Positions 11,051-22,956 are shown, counted from the first letter of the stretch. The stretch is DNA of 64,000 nt from Polyporus tsugae (GCA_024305745.1 JAHRBS010000008.1:186001-250000), one strand, 5' to 3'. The notes: generated by a model from the sequence alone, not told the origin. A program made the numbers and translations.

Positions 11051-14000
11051 ATGTTCTCCAACCTCTTATCCGTCGCCGCGCTCGTGGCGTTTGCCAACGC
11101 GGAGCACTGGATCTTCGGGGGTAGCAGGCCCATCATCACCACTCGACTCGACTCGATTGTGAACCCTGGCGCGGTACGTGCTCTCGACGTTACCTCCTTC
11201 GCTTGAGTACGGAACTTGCGTCCTAATCAGCACGGTTGTGTTTGTGCCTGGGCGCTACAGGTCGGGAGCCACGTCCACTCTATCGTCGGCGCGAGCCGCT
11301 TCAAGGACGTGTACGACGCCGACGACCTGATGCAGAGCAAGTGCACGACCATCCCCGTGCAGCCCGACAAGTCCAACTACTGGGCGGTAAGTTTGAATTT
11401 CGCATGGTTTGAATACGAACGTTGGCGCTAACCTTGTATGACGTCGGACATGACAGCCTCAACTGTACCACCGCGACCAGCAAACCGGGCAGCTCACCCC
11501 GATGCGTGCGTATCTTTCTCATTGACGACAAGGGCTTTGGCCGGTGCTCCGTCGGGAACCCTCGTTCTTGTTTCGCTCTCCGATGCGGAACTTGAGCGCA
11601 GCTCGGCCTAGACGACATGGCGGCTTCAAATATTTAATCACGGAAGACGCCGGCCCGCCACATTTCCAGTCGAATGTGGTCGGCTGGGGTCAAGTGGGGG
11701 ACGCGCAACCCCCTCGGTTTTGACCCCGTTGGTGGCATATTATCGGTTGGACGACTAGGCGCCTGGTGCGCGGTAGTGCCGGTGTAAGAAGGCGGGCAAA
11801 ATATTGTCTTGAGACGGAGATGGTTAATTTTTGCGTTGGCCCATCCTGGCCGGCATTCCTCACGACTTCATGGTCGCATTGCGTCAGTTTATCAAGTGCT
11901 GATACTTTCCTGTTACAGAGACTGGGTTCAACATCTACTACCTTATGCGGCCGGGTCCGAAGAACGAGGCTATCAAGGCTTTCCCCAAGGGATTGCGGGT
12001 AAGGCTAATTGCAGGTTCTGTGCGTGCGCCGAGAAATGTTGATATCTTGTCATCATAGATGGTTGCCGGTGACACGAACAGGCGTACCTACAACGCATCC
12101 AGCTTCGCCGACCAGGCTGTGAGCTTTGTGTGCCTGGGTATGGTCTGACCGGTTGTTCGCCGCCGGACAAAACACTCACACATCGTCTAGATTATAGCGG
12201 CGCGCACGACAACGACCCTGACTGGGCGGAGCGTCCAAACTTCTTCGACCACAGCTGCCCTGACGGCATGCGCGCGCAGGTCTTCTTCCCGTCTTGCTGG
12301 GATGGTGTCAACCTCGACTCCGCCGACCACAAGTCGCATCTGGCGTACCCGATCCAGAACTATAACTCCGGCGACTGCCCGGACACGCACCCCGTCCACC
12401 TCGTCTCGCTCTTCTACGAGATGACCGTATCCGTCGACCAGTACTCCTACTGGGGCTCAGGCACCTGGGTGTTCGCCAACGGTGACCCCACTGGGTACGG
12501 CCACCACGGCGACTTCCAGAACGGCTGGGACATCGACCTGCTCCAGGAGGCCATCGACACCTGCACGCAGGCCCTTGGTAACGTCATGGACTGCCCCCCT
12601 CTCGCCGCTGTCTTCGACCAGGCTTCTGCCGACGCATGTGTTCTCGAAACCGAGTACGTCGACGAGAACATCGGCCTCGACGCGCCTCTCACCCAGCTGC
12701 CTGGCTGCAACCCCATCTGGGACGGTACCGGCACGCGGCCCGCATGCTCGAGCGCGAATGCGGCCACGCCCTCCCTCATCGCCGCTCAACTTCCTCTGCC
12801 TGACGGATGGAACGAGATGGGGTGCATTGCCGAGGGCACGAACGGTCGTGCGCTCACTGGGGCGTCGACCACGAGCCCGAACATGACCCGTGCGCTCTGC
12901 GCGGACTTCTGTGCGTCGAAGGGCTTCCCTCTGGCTGGCGTCGAGTTCTCGGACGAGTGCTACTGCGACAGTCAGATCCGCAACGGTGCCTCGCAGAACA
13001 CGATCACTTGGAACCTCTGCAGCAACCACTGCGCTGGCAACGGTAAGCACCTGGTCTCAACTTCGACGTTGAAATTAACATTGATGAATTAATGTTTTCA
13101 GAGAACGAGATCTGCGGTGGCCCTGCGAGGCTCACCCTTCTGACTTCCTCCGGCGTGCCCAAGTCGTCCTCGACGTCGTCCGTATCCTCCTCCGCTAAGC
13201 CTACTACGACTACTAATGTCGCCATTCCGGTGTCCTCGTCGACGCGGTCCTCCTCAGCCATCAGCACCACATCTGTGCGCTCCGCAAGCACGACGAGCTC
13301 TAGCTCTAGGGTTGTCTCTTCCTCTGCTGCACAGCCGTCCAGCTCGGGAGTTCCTCTCGGTTGGACTGGCGTTGGCTGCGTGTCCGACAACGCGGCGCGC
13401 GCTTTGACCGGGTACAGCTTCTCCAACGACCAGATGACGGTCGGGTCTTGCCTCAGCGCCTGCGCCTCCAAGGGATACTCCATGGCCGGTGTTGAGTACG
13501 GCCGGGAGTGCTACTGTAAGTCCCCCTGATGAAGATCATGCTATTGACTCAAGATGCTGACAGAGGTCTGTTTAGGCGGTAACTCGTTCGCTAACAGCCA
13601 GGGCAACGCCCTTGCCTCGTCCGTCTGCAACATGGCGTGCGCTGGCGACAAGACCAGCACCTGCGGCGGCAGTTGGGCTGTGACCGCGTTCAAGTTCAAC
13701 AGCGTCAACGTCGCCCTCCCCACCTCCGTCGCCTCCTCCGCCTCTGCCGCTCTCCCAAGCGCGAGCTCCGCCCCCTCCAACTCCACCGTCAGCCTCCCCG
13801 CAGGGTGGTCCGCCATCGGGTGCCGCAAAGACGTCCCGGGCCGCGCGCTCAACGTCGACGCATACACGAGCCAGTCGATGACGGTCGCGGCGTGCGTCGC
13901 GCACTGCGACGCGCGGGGCCACACCATGGCCGGGGTCGAATACGCGCGCGAATGCTACTGCGGCAGCACGTTCGTCAACGGCGGCGGTGCGGTCCTCGCC

Positions 14001-14159
14001 GACGCCGCGTGCGACATGGCGTGCACGGGCGACAGCTCGCATGTGTGTGGCGGGCCCGAGGCGCTCACCGTGTTCCAGAAGGGCGCGAGCGCCGCCGCGC
14101 GCCGCAGCCACAAGGCGCGCCACTTCGGCCGCGCGCACCAGCACTCGGATTTGTTCTGA
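11051..14159 (+). CDS. Secreted DUF1996 protein with three WSC domains
   Basis: Eight exons: 11051-11173, 11261-11386, 11457-11505, 11919-11998, 12059-12137, 12191-13042, 13102-13515 and 13576-14159, giving 768 aa with all phases agreeing. Signal peptide NLLSVAALVAFANA, then EHWIFGGSRPI begins DUF1996 (to about residue 300, including DPDWAERPNFFDHSCPDG and GYGHHGDFQNGWD). Three WSC modules follow: GWNEMGCIAE, GWTGVGCVSD and GWSAIGCRKD, each ending in an ECYC-containing segment. A Ser/Thr-rich linker of about 55 residues, probably O-mannosylated, separates WSC1 from WSC2. The C-terminus is basic and lacks a hydrophobic GPI signal. Likely secreted wall- or glycan-binding protein. Paralog of the gene at 5998-3191 in opposite orientation. 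Confidence 0.92.
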
Positions 14160-15026
14160 GTGCGCGCGCTACGAGGGTGCGCAGCTATCATAAGCGGGCC
14201 GTCGTGGACGGTGGCTCGCGTTCTCGATCTCGATGTTGTGCGCGGGGAGCGAGCCTCCCGTCGCGCGTTCTTCCTGCCTCTCGCTGATACTATCCTGTTT
14301 CCTGCTGCTCTGCACTCACGTTTGGATCTCTGTGCCTGTTTTCACGTCGTTCTCGGTCTCGGTCTCGTCCCTCATCTCCGGCTCTTTCGAGCTCTCTCTC
14401 TATCCTCATTTCTGTTCTGTGCTCCCCATACAGCGGGACGCCTTCTACCCCTCCCTTTCGGCGGGCGGGGGCGAGCGGCCTGGGTGGGTCTTGCTACTAG
14501 CGAACGGAGGACGGCCGGCGCGTGCGACTTTACGTATACTGGATAAACGACACGACACACGTACATACGTCCTCCCTCCCCCTCTCTCTCTCCTGCCAGG
14601 CTCAGGCCACTCCGCCTAGTGCGCCTTGATGTGCGCTTCGTATACATACCACGTTCTCGCTACACATGTACGCCTGGTCGTATACCGTACAGCTGTCTCT
14701 CTAGTGAAATAAATACCAGGTTCAATGGACCTGTGGTACTCAGTTCCGGCCATGGGGAGCGCTCGCAGACTCGACCGCAGCGCCGGACTTTTCACAGTCC
14801 ACGTTCTTGAAACCCACTACGCGAATTGCAACGGAGTGCGGACATTGTCATTAAGAAATAAAGAATATACCGAAAAATTCATTCTACAGACATTAGGACA
14901 TATACACAAGGTCTACACGCAGCGAGGTCCCAGAGATCTATTCACGCCTGCGATCGAGAAATCTTCGTACCTGGGGTCAGTACACACGCGTCATATATGT
15001 ACACGTATTCAACGAAAAGCGATCCG
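14160..15026. other. Intergenic, 3' flank of the DUF1996-WSC gene
   Basis: CT-rich sequence to about 14600, then AT-richer sequence. Open frames here have skewed low-complexity composition and no splice partners; nothing supported. Confidence 0.4.
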
Positions 15027-15840
15027 TTAAAGACTTCGACCCTCGAGGATAGCATGCTTGGCGGGCTCACCGGCGAGGAGATCGTCGGGGTATGGTATGA
15101 GTGCTGCGCGAGAGTTGAACCAAGTCAACTCCACATCTCCGAGTGAGGAAATGACGTACTGGGGACGATCGATCGTGATGCACCCGAACTTGAAGGTGTC
15201 GCTCATGAACGATTTCAGGATGCCCGCCGCCTTGTTCGAGATAGTGACCGTGTGGGGTGCGGTGCCTGAACACTGCAAGTTGACGTTCATGCCCCGGTCA
15301 CGTTTGGGACCTCAGTGGCTGTTGTCAATGCATTCAAAAGGGCGGCGTTGAAGAATTCGTTCACCACGAGTGTGTGCACGTAGTCGGGGATGGGGAGAAC
15401 AATCACGGACACCTGCCCATACGTCACGTTCGGGACGATACAGAATGTGAAGAGGAAGGACCGGATGTCCGTAGGGTTCAGCACGACAACGGTGTACCGC
15501 TTCAGCCAGCATTCACGGGCATCGGCGCGATGCGGATGAGCTTGGCGAAGGTGGGGGAGATCGTGACATTCGCGGTGCATCCCGTCTGCGGCGACGACAA
15601 AGAAGGGGGTGAAGACGGGCGGGGAAAGAGGGGTAACGACCATATGTAGAGCCCAGTTGCTGGTGCGCGTTTGCGGTGGCCAGCGTGCCGGTGGAGGTGA
15701 CGAGCGTGAATTCGAGCCTGACTTGTCAAAGCCGAAACGCTATGTGGGCGAGAGAGCGCTGCGGCTGCCGACGAGGGGCTGACCACCTTCAGCACCGACA
15801 GAACAACCGATGGAGAGGTCGTCATTGAAGCTGAAGCACG
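15027..15840 (-). pseudogene. Relic of an unrecognised protein gene
   Basis: Protein-like segments lie in order on the minus strand but in different frames: CTANVTISPTFAKLIRI, KRYTVVVLNPTDIRSFLF, YGQVSVIVLPIPDYVHTL, FNAALLNALTTATEVPNVT and then MNVNLQCSGTAPHTVTIS down to 15027. The junctions at about 15500 and 15290 need frame changes with no room for an intron. The N- and V-rich beta-like segments with NVT sites suggest a secreted or membrane protein. Family not recognised. Decay is supported by at least two frameshifts. Confidence 0.45.
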
Positions 15841-16286
15841 GCTGGCAGCCTAAGCAGTGGTGTAATTTGGAACGAGAGACGAGATAAGGAGAAGCTTACC
15901 GAAGTCAGACTGGGTACAACGCGGTCGGGGAGATCTGACCTGGTGCTGCTCTTCCACCTACTTCTCATACTCGAGCATCATCTCCTCATCCTCCCTCGAC
16001 CGCCAGTGGGAGCTTACGGTCCGCCGTGCGAGCTCACCCAGCCTTGACCGTTGACGTCCTAGAGTTCCTGGTTGTTGCTGTCGACATTGTGGCTTTCTGG
16101 CTTACCAAACAGAATACGACGATGAGCACGGGGAGTCGAGGAGGTGCGAAGGCTGAACGAAGATCACAGTGGAAAGAGCGAGAGAGAGAGAGAGGAGGGG
16201 CGCTCCACTCGTCGACTCATGTATGTAATAGGATTAGGAGCCCAGTAGGTGCCTGCTCACCTTCTTGCCATCAGCCTCTCATTAGG
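15841..16286. other. Spacer between the relic and the kinase-like gene
   Basis: Contains a purine run (GAGAGAGAGAGAG, about 16178-16200). On the minus strand a possible short first exon of the relic (MSTATTRNSR, followed by a GTGAGC donor) can be read near 16085, but it is unsupported. Confidence 0.3.
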
Positions 16287-18388
16287 ATGGACGTCAGTAT
16301 TCCTCTAATACACTTCAATGCTCCCTCAAAACCTTATGCTTCGCTCAATTCCATATGGCCAACGTCTGGCAGTGATGAATGTGAACTCAGTCCGGGCCAA
16401 GTCCTGGACCACGCTCGACACACAATCCGTTACCGTTCAGTACCACGATTACCCGCCGATGCAGAAATTCTCCTCCGCGTATACGAGGTATGAGCTCCCG
16501 CATCTTTTCATCGTTTACACTCATCTCTGTTCTCTGTACTGCAGCTTCCACCTTCGTACAATAGGGAGTACTTTAACCGTTTTGAGAATGCAACTGTAGG
16601 GAACCTCCAGCTGTTCGCGGACAACATCGACGAAACGTTCTTGAAAACTCGTGCTTCTCTCTTGGCTGTCGAGGACATCTCCCGGGATCATGTCAGGAAC
16701 GCTATAATCATCGTCTACGGTGAGCATCTTCAGTTTCACCATGGTGCCGATTTGAACCACTGGGACTGCAGAGGTCATATATGCCAACCAAGGGAGAGAA
16801 GCCATCGCACAGGCTGCACAGAGACGTCGAAACCCATCTGAAGAGGCAAAGCCTGCTATGCTGCTCTTGGCACAGGAACCCATGCTCCTCCGACAGTTAG
16901 ATGTTGTATATGGTGGTCGTTCTCCTTATCTCCTGGCTCCGTTCGTCGGGATCTATCATCCCGTCTTTGCCAGATTCATCCGCACGGTGGCCACTCCTCC
17001 TGAGCAGCTCAATGTTACATCCCAGGAGCTTGAATGGGCGTACTCGCTGGTCTCACAATCGTCTCCCTTCTCCACACACAAGCAGACGCGCATACGCCGT
17101 ATGTACCCAGTACTGAGGAGTTCCATTCCCGACTCGCTCGATCCGAGGCCCATTATTGTGAAGGACTCGAGCATCGCACTCGCGGGTACGGTACACATGC
17201 AGCTCAGCCACGACTTGCTCGGCGCTTTCCCCCTCCTCGTCGAAATCGGAAATGAGATAGGGGAAGGCGATTCTGATCCCGCCGACCACGCCGCTTGCGA
17301 CTATGTTGCTATCCATACGTCATCGGAGGTGAGTGCATAGTTATAGAGGTGACATACACCCTGTGGGTAACGCGTTTTACGATCCGCAGAACAAAAGACT
17401 CAGAAACATCTCGTGCTGCCCCGCTCTGCTCGTGGGCATCATCTGTCCACGACTCATCGTCTGCGGCGCGGTCTACACCGACACACTCGTCGTCCAGGAA
17501 CTGACCTACTACGACACTCTTGGCAAATGTGCCACCGTCAACCACCACGGTAGCACCGACGATGCAGTGTACAGGGCTGCGCGACTCCTGCGCGGGCTGA
17601 GAGAGGGAGTCAGAGATTTGCTGGAGTACTATCAGGCGCTCTGGCCAGTTTACGGCCATTGTGGCGAGCGATGTGCCCTCCGTCACTGTCCCCCGCAGCC
17701 TGAACACCCACACTTCCGGAAGTTCACCATCGGCGCGACGACCGTGAAGCTGGAATACGTCGAACGAATCGCGAGCGCTAACCCCCGCCGCGCGGTATTC
17801 GAAGCGCGCGTTGTGGACTTCGATCCGCCTCCTTCGAGCCCAGCTGAGCTCGCGAGCCTCCCGCCGACGAATAGATATGTTGCCGTCAAGTTTACCCCCT
17901 GGTACTGTGGGGACGCCCACGCGCTGCTCGCGCGGCAGTCCCAGCCGCTCGCGCCCCCGCTGTGGTACTGCGCGCACGAGCCCGCTGTCGAGATGCACGT
18001 CGTCGTCATGGAGTACGTCGACGGCTGGCTCCCCGCACACCCCGATCCGAAGTCACGGTCGTGGTGTGGCAGGGCTGGGACTTGGATCGGAGCATTGCGG
18101 ACGGCTGTGGAGGTGCTTCACGAGCATGGGTTCGTGTTTGGGAACCTGTACGGGGACAACGTCTTCGTTCCTTGCAAAAAGCTGGATGAGGTGAGGCTGG
18201 TCGACTTCGACTTGGCCGGGAGGGCGGGTGAGGTGCGGTACCCGAGCAGCTTCTTCGTGGGGAGGGCGGATATGTGGCCATGGCACCCGGGGGTGAGGCG
18301 TGGCGGCCTCATCGAGAAGGAGCACGACGACTTTCTCTTGGATAAGATCGCCTCTTCTGTTGGGCAAGGAGACGAGACGCAGCATTAG
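16287..18388 (+). CDS. FunK1-like protein kinase-fold protein
   Basis: Four exons: 16287-16487, 16545-16719, 16772-17328 and 17390-18388, 643 aa. The architecture matches a family common in Agaricomycetes: an alpha-rich N-terminal half (MLLLAQEPMLLRQLDVVYGG), then the EIGNEIGEGDSDPADHAA motif, then a kinase-like lobe. Visible kinase signatures are a beta-3 Lys in RYVAVKF, a hinge-like VVVMEYVDGWLPAHP, a catalytic-loop region HEHGFVFGNLYGDNV and a DFG-equivalent LVDFDLAG. In the loop the position normally Asp (GDL in relatives, from family knowledge) is Asn here (GNLYGDN), so activity may be reduced or lost. No signal peptide. The start at 16287 is the first ATG in the frame that splices correctly to exon 2. 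The target is unknown. Confidence 0.75.
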
Positions 18389-18756
18389 GAGATGGCCCTG
18401 AGAACTTTCATCCCCACGCCGATGACTCTTTTTCCGGCAGATTCTTGTATGATATATAGGTCCGACGTTCAGAACAGGCATAATCACCTTCATACGTTAG
18501 CAAGGAGATCAGAGGTATTGCGAACAACGCGAGCCGAGACGGAAGGAGAACACTTCTGAACAATCTCGCATAAGGATTTCTGATACAAGGAAACACGTAG
18601 TGCCCACGGCAGCAAGCCTCTTTGAGTAAGTACTGTACGCGCCATTGGTAGAACGTTAACCTGGGCAGAACCCCGCGGGATCACATCCTAAACCTACCAC
18701 TCCTATGATCAGAGACTGATCAGTACTTCTCCCGGAGCTACAGGCTCCCGAGTTGG
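18389..18756. other. Intergenic
   Basis: Nothing recognised between the kinase-like gene and the start of the duplicated block at 18757. Confidence 0.4.
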
Positions 18757-18950
18757 GCCAAGACGACGTGCGGAACCTCATCGCGCTGGACGGTGTTGTG
18801 GACCGGAGGAAGTCGACTGGACGGTGTGGTATCCGGAGAAGTACGGTTTGCCCATCGATATACGTCGGGACTGGCCTGTGTGATGGCGGGACGGGTGAAC
18901 AGGATGCGGCGTCGCTTTTCGGAGCGTTGGGGGAGGCGCATTAGGATGCG
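18757..18950 (+). pseudogene. 3' fragment of an F-box gene
   Basis: Matches the last exon of the F-box pseudogene at 35131-35340: nucleotide strings such as GACGTGCGGAACCTCATCG and TATCCGGAGAAGTACG are shared. Relative to that copy it carries a deletion of about 30 nt around 18800, so the frame is broken, and no upstream F-box sequence exists here. It marks the left end of a segmental duplication that also carries the cystine-knot gene. Confidence 0.8.
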
Positions 18951-19226
18951 GAGCGTCTGGCTTTCACGATCCCTGTCTGTCTTAACGCTTACAATCTCAC
19001 GTTCGGATGCTCGACCCCAGCGCCATTATCTTCATACTGTAACCGGTTTTGAACCCTGCGCTTTCCAACGAACTGGTCATGTCGATGGTCGGAAACAATC
19101 ATATATGCACGATAATCTTCTAAACACACACGAGGACTGCATCATCGACTATCATATGTGACAAGGCATAGACTTTTAAGCACTGGCATCTGTTAACGTG
19201 GCCTGGATAATCTATGGCCCGCACCC

Positions 19227-19760
19227 TCAAAGTACTTGAGGAATGCAACCCTGCGGTGACGTCGACCAATTTGGGTTAGCAGGACGTTCAACGCGGCCAC
19301 AAGGGCAAGCGGCCAAGTACTCACCCCGATGGTCTGGCCTGGGAGAAGCTCGCAAGTGAACGTGGTGTTCAGGATGTTCGTGCAGCAATCAGAATTGTTC
19401 GAGCATATGACCTGGCAGGCCGAGGGCAGGCATAGCTAAAGGGAAGAGCACGGATGAGGATCAGTAATGTATGCAGCGCCCGACCCCCGTCTTCAACCGT
19501 CGTCGACGTCGACGTTGGGGCCGTTGAGGTGGTGGACAGCGATCACTCACTCCAGGGAGCGACAGGCCTAGGATCGACAGGCCAGAACAGGATGCACCGT
19601 CACAGCAGGGATTGGTCCCACCGGGGGTGCACTCCTGAAGGAGGCAAGTCTGGCGTGCTTCAAGGCCTCGGACGGGCTCCGGGAGCGCGATGACGGTCGC
19701 CGTGTTGGCCACGATTGCGAAGACGGAGAGCTTGACGAAGGCGGTGAGAGTGAACTGCAT
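19227..19760 (-). CDS. Small secreted 12-cysteine protein, double cystine-knot-like
   Basis: Three exons, 19760-19551, 19435-19325 and 19250-19227, all phase 0 with GTGAGT donors at both introns, 114 aa. Residues 1-26 form a signal peptide (KLSVFAIVANTATVIA). A short propeptide-like stretch ends in LEAR before QTC. The rest carries 12 Cys at 39, 44, 52, 53, 58, 72, 77, 81, 87, 88, 98 and 109. The spacings C-x4-C-x7-CC-x4-C-x13-C and C-x3-C-x5-CC-x9-C-x10-C each fit the generic inhibitor-cystine-knot order, one mostly in exon 1 and the other in exons 2-3. Fold is inference. Role unknown; small secreted effectors and knottin-like inhibitors are candidates. A decayed paralog lies at 36058-35639. 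Confidence 0.72.
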
Positions 19761-19764
19761 TCTA

Positions 19765-22495
19765 AGGGGGGAAGGAAGAGTAGAGTCAGCTCTGGATCCA
19801 TGTGCAAGCGAACGAGGGGAGTAGTACGTGGTGATGATGGCGGGTAGATGTCGTGTGGAACAACTGCTGTTGAGCTCCTAGTCGACCTCGCTCTTATATG
19901 TGTTCCGTGGACAAGGGTATCTCCCATATTTGGCGTATGAAAACGGTCTTCAGTGCCGTTGTCTGTATAAGTAATACAACAATAAAAGATCATTGTTAGT
20001 GACCTCGCGCGGCGAGGTTTCATCCCATAGAACACCGCTGATAGACTCACGCAGACGCTTTGTTTCTTAACACCTTCGGACCGATTCCGCGCACGTTTAC
20101 TTATTTAATACCCGAAGACGGCGCGCCATTTAGCATGCTGACCGTCTAGACAAGGTTGACTCGTCAACAGCGTTACCAACAGTGATAAGGACAGACACCC
20201 ACTTGAGCACGACAGTCGTGAGGCAGAGTGCACAATGTATAAATCGACAGGAATGAACAACGGCGAGGATTTCGTGCACCCTAGCACTTGTGGAAAGTAT
20301 TGTCTCCTTTGACGAATCCGTACTCCTCTTCAGTCCGAGAGATGGGTAAGAAAAGCTCATGAGGGCTTACTGTAATAATTTTCCGATACTCGGGGTTGCA
20401 GGGTTTGTCAACGACCCTTAGGAAGATCAGCGCGCGCGATCTCTGCACTTTCCGGACGCTCTGTCTGCAGTTTCAGTGAGCGCAGCGGATCGAGCGACTT
20501 CATTGAGCGCGAGCTCGATGTACCTCCCTATGATGAGAAGGCGACCAAGCTAATCCGATCGATATTCAGTGGTCTTCCAGGAAACGTTTTATTTACATGT
20601 ACTTACTGGGAAACGAGCGACAAGCACGCTTCCTTCGCGGCTTCGTCTTGAACATGCACAGGTTCGTCCGAATGTTCTCGCGTCAGACAGAACTTCAAGC
20701 TTCAAGTTCCGAGTGGTAAACTTAGAAGACACACCGTTCGGTTACCATTTGGACGTCCGGCACGCCTACCCCGCGCATCTGTAAAATGCGAGAGGAGACG
20801 CCACCGACACCATCGCAGGATGTTTGACCAAACGCGCAACGTCAAACCACCTGCTGTTACAAATTGAATCTGTCCGATTTGAACTGTAGGAGCGTCTACG
20901 AGAGGGCGGCTTCGGCATACAATCCTGCGGGATAGTTCATTATCAAGCATAGTAAGTAGGGCTGAGAAGTCGCACTACATCATATCAGCTCCCTGCATGC
21001 TCGGCCGCTTGTCTGTCGTGTTGCAACGCGGAAGCGGTTATGCTTGAAAGTCGACATGAACCGCGTCTGATGAGAAGGAAGTTGGGACGTGTGGTGGACC
21101 GAGGCGTCGGGCCGCTGAGCGACTTCCTCCCAGATGCAGGGATGTGGTTCTGACTGTTTTGACCAGTCAAGGCACCGTTATCGACAACATAATTCGAGGT
21201 TATACACCGAAGACCCCCGGGCACCGTCCATAGAAGTGAGGCAACTTCGGGGAACGGTCATCAAAGTGCGGCTTGGCAGAATGAGCCGCCTGATAGTTCC
21301 AAAGGATAGGATATATCCTGGACAAATACGTGTGAGCGCCGTTCACATGACCTTGGGACGGCGGCCTCTAGTACGCACCAGAGGCCTAAGGCTTTCCAGC
21401 TGCAGTCCGATGAGCAAGACAATTCGTCAGCGTGGACGACAGCGAGTGAGCGTCGCTTCTTACCTGCGCCACGGTCCGTCGGGCGAGTTTCATCTCCGGA
21501 TACCATTCTTCACTTGTGGTAGCTCAAGAGTCCGCAGTGACGGAACATTGTTCCGTCCTTGATCCTACAAGTCGCGACCGCCTGCTTGCATCTTACTATA
21601 GATTTGATGTCTATTGTGCCACTCGCCTTCAGCTTATCCATTCGTCTCGCAAAGGCAGGCAAGAACTACATACGCGAGGGCCGCCAGGTCGTGAGTTGAC
21701 CACCGTTGTGTCTCCGCTGACGACACGCGGTCGTTGGTCAGTTCGAATTGGAACGGAAAGTTTGGTGACCATGGTCGAGGACGTACTCAAGTTATTGACC
21801 AGCAACTGAATGCGACGAAATCGATTAGTTCAATGTCCTGTTAGGTATGTAGCAAACTCAAGCGGACGAACCTCCATCAACGTGTCGAAGGGGAGAGCTC
21901 AGAGCTGTGTTGGAAACCTGGAAGAACCAACGCAAGGCGAATAACCATAACACAAAAGACAACAGGTCCCTCTCGTCAGGGTCACTCGCTTCAAGGAAAC
22001 ACCTCCCGTACATTCCGGGTGCAACGGGTGATCAATGCAGATACATACCGATGCTGGAATTGTCCGACGACATGGATCCGCAATTACCTACTCGGAATCC
22101 GATGAGCTTCCAGATGCGGGTTGGGAATCCCTCCTCAACTACCTCGCGCCAAACAGGGACCAGGCGGACTGCGGGGATTGGGACGATTGTCGCTCGAATC
22201 AGCCGTGCCAAGCGCAAGACGGGTGCAGGGTGGGGTAGGCCGGGGGCTCGTCGACATTTGTGACTGTAGCTGGGACTAGGACTGGGACTGGGACTGGTTC
22301 CGGATTCTCGGAGGGTGGAGCGACCACCTCTTGCTCCCGCTCGACGCCGGCTCGCGTTCGAGCGTGTCTGCTCGTTCCTGCAGCGCACCCAAGAACGCCA
22401 CCACGCTCCGCTACGCTTGCGATCCTCCAGCACGGCCAGACCCTCGCTGCCCCGGCCTTCCGCTATCTTTGAGCACCAGAACGACAGAGGGTTAG
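19765..22495. other. Gene-poor stretch
   Basis: I find no gene here. Open frames are under 145 codons, without start context, splice partners or recognisable motifs. Only a short tandem repeat near 22270 stands out. Confidence 0.4.
22269..22300. repeat. Short GGGACT tandem array
   Basis: Imperfect run of the hexamer GGGACT (four to five units). On the minus strand it would read as a Ser-Pro repeat. Confidence 0.7.
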
Positions 22496-22499
22496 GGTT

Positions 22500-22956
22500 G
22501 CAATTTGCGGAAGGGAAGAAGACTCACCTGAATTCTGAGAAGGACCGACTCTTGAGAGCTGCCGCAGCGACTCCAAATACGGCCGGACAACTCGCTCATC
22601 ACGTCCCTCACTCCGACGGACGCCTCCGCACCCTCGGCGATCATGTCGTCTACGATTGGCTTGAGGCGGTCAACCTCGCAGACAGCGGTCCGCTCCTAGT
22701 CCTCAAGCGCGTGGTGCGCCTTGGCATGCTGCCGGCAGAACGGGAACAGGGTCCGGGCGCAATAGGGACAGCAGGGAGTCTGGTCGGCGTCCGCTGCCAG
22801 TGGGAAAGCTTTGCAAACGTCGCGGGGAGCTACATGGATGGTCGACTGTGTGGAGAAGAGCGATCGTGGATTGAGAGGGGTGTACGGGTGATTGGCAGGG
22901 TGCGATACCTGGTGCCTTCGCGTTCGACGGTGTGGGAGACGGCAGGATACCGTCAC
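22500..22956 (-). pseudogene. Relic of a Cys/His-rich protein gene
   Basis: Minus-strand frame contains PCCPYCARTLFPFCRQHAKA, a zinc-binding-like CxxC...C...H arrangement. An in-frame TAG follows HHALED, after which the same frame resumes with coding-like sequence (VCEVDRLKPIVDDMIAEG ... SGRIWSRCGSS) up to a GTGAGT donor at about 22528. Downstream, protein-like segments are in shifted frames. The stop plus the frameshift indicate a relic. Family not recognised. Confidence 0.4.

Larger units (their letters stand above)
18757..19764. repeat. Segmental duplication, copy 1 (about 1 kb)
   Basis: Aligns by eye with 35131-36062: F-box 3' end, a shared intergenic part (both contain GGTCATGTCGA followed by GGTC), and the small secreted Cys-rich gene on the minus strand, in the same order and orientation. 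Homology fades just upstream of the secreted protein's start codon. Confidence 0.75.

Noticed and set aside
10863..11162. 99-codon frame overlapping the DUF1996-WSC start
   Set aside because: Lies in the CT-rich promoter/5' UTR and runs antiphase into the signal-peptide exon; no independent support.
12457..13050. Long minus-strand frames across the DUF1996-WSC gene (also 13572-14144)
   Set aside because: Antisense shadows of well-supported exons with signal peptide, WSC domains and consistent splicing.
19227..19760. Hydrophobin identity for the small Cys-rich protein
   Set aside because: Hydrophobins have eight Cys in a C-CC-C-C-CC-C order with wide spacing after the first CC; here there are twelve Cys and only four residues after it.
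22488..22499. AGGGTTAGGGTT, telomere-like
   Set aside because: Under two repeat units; expected by chance and not evidence of a telomere or fusion.
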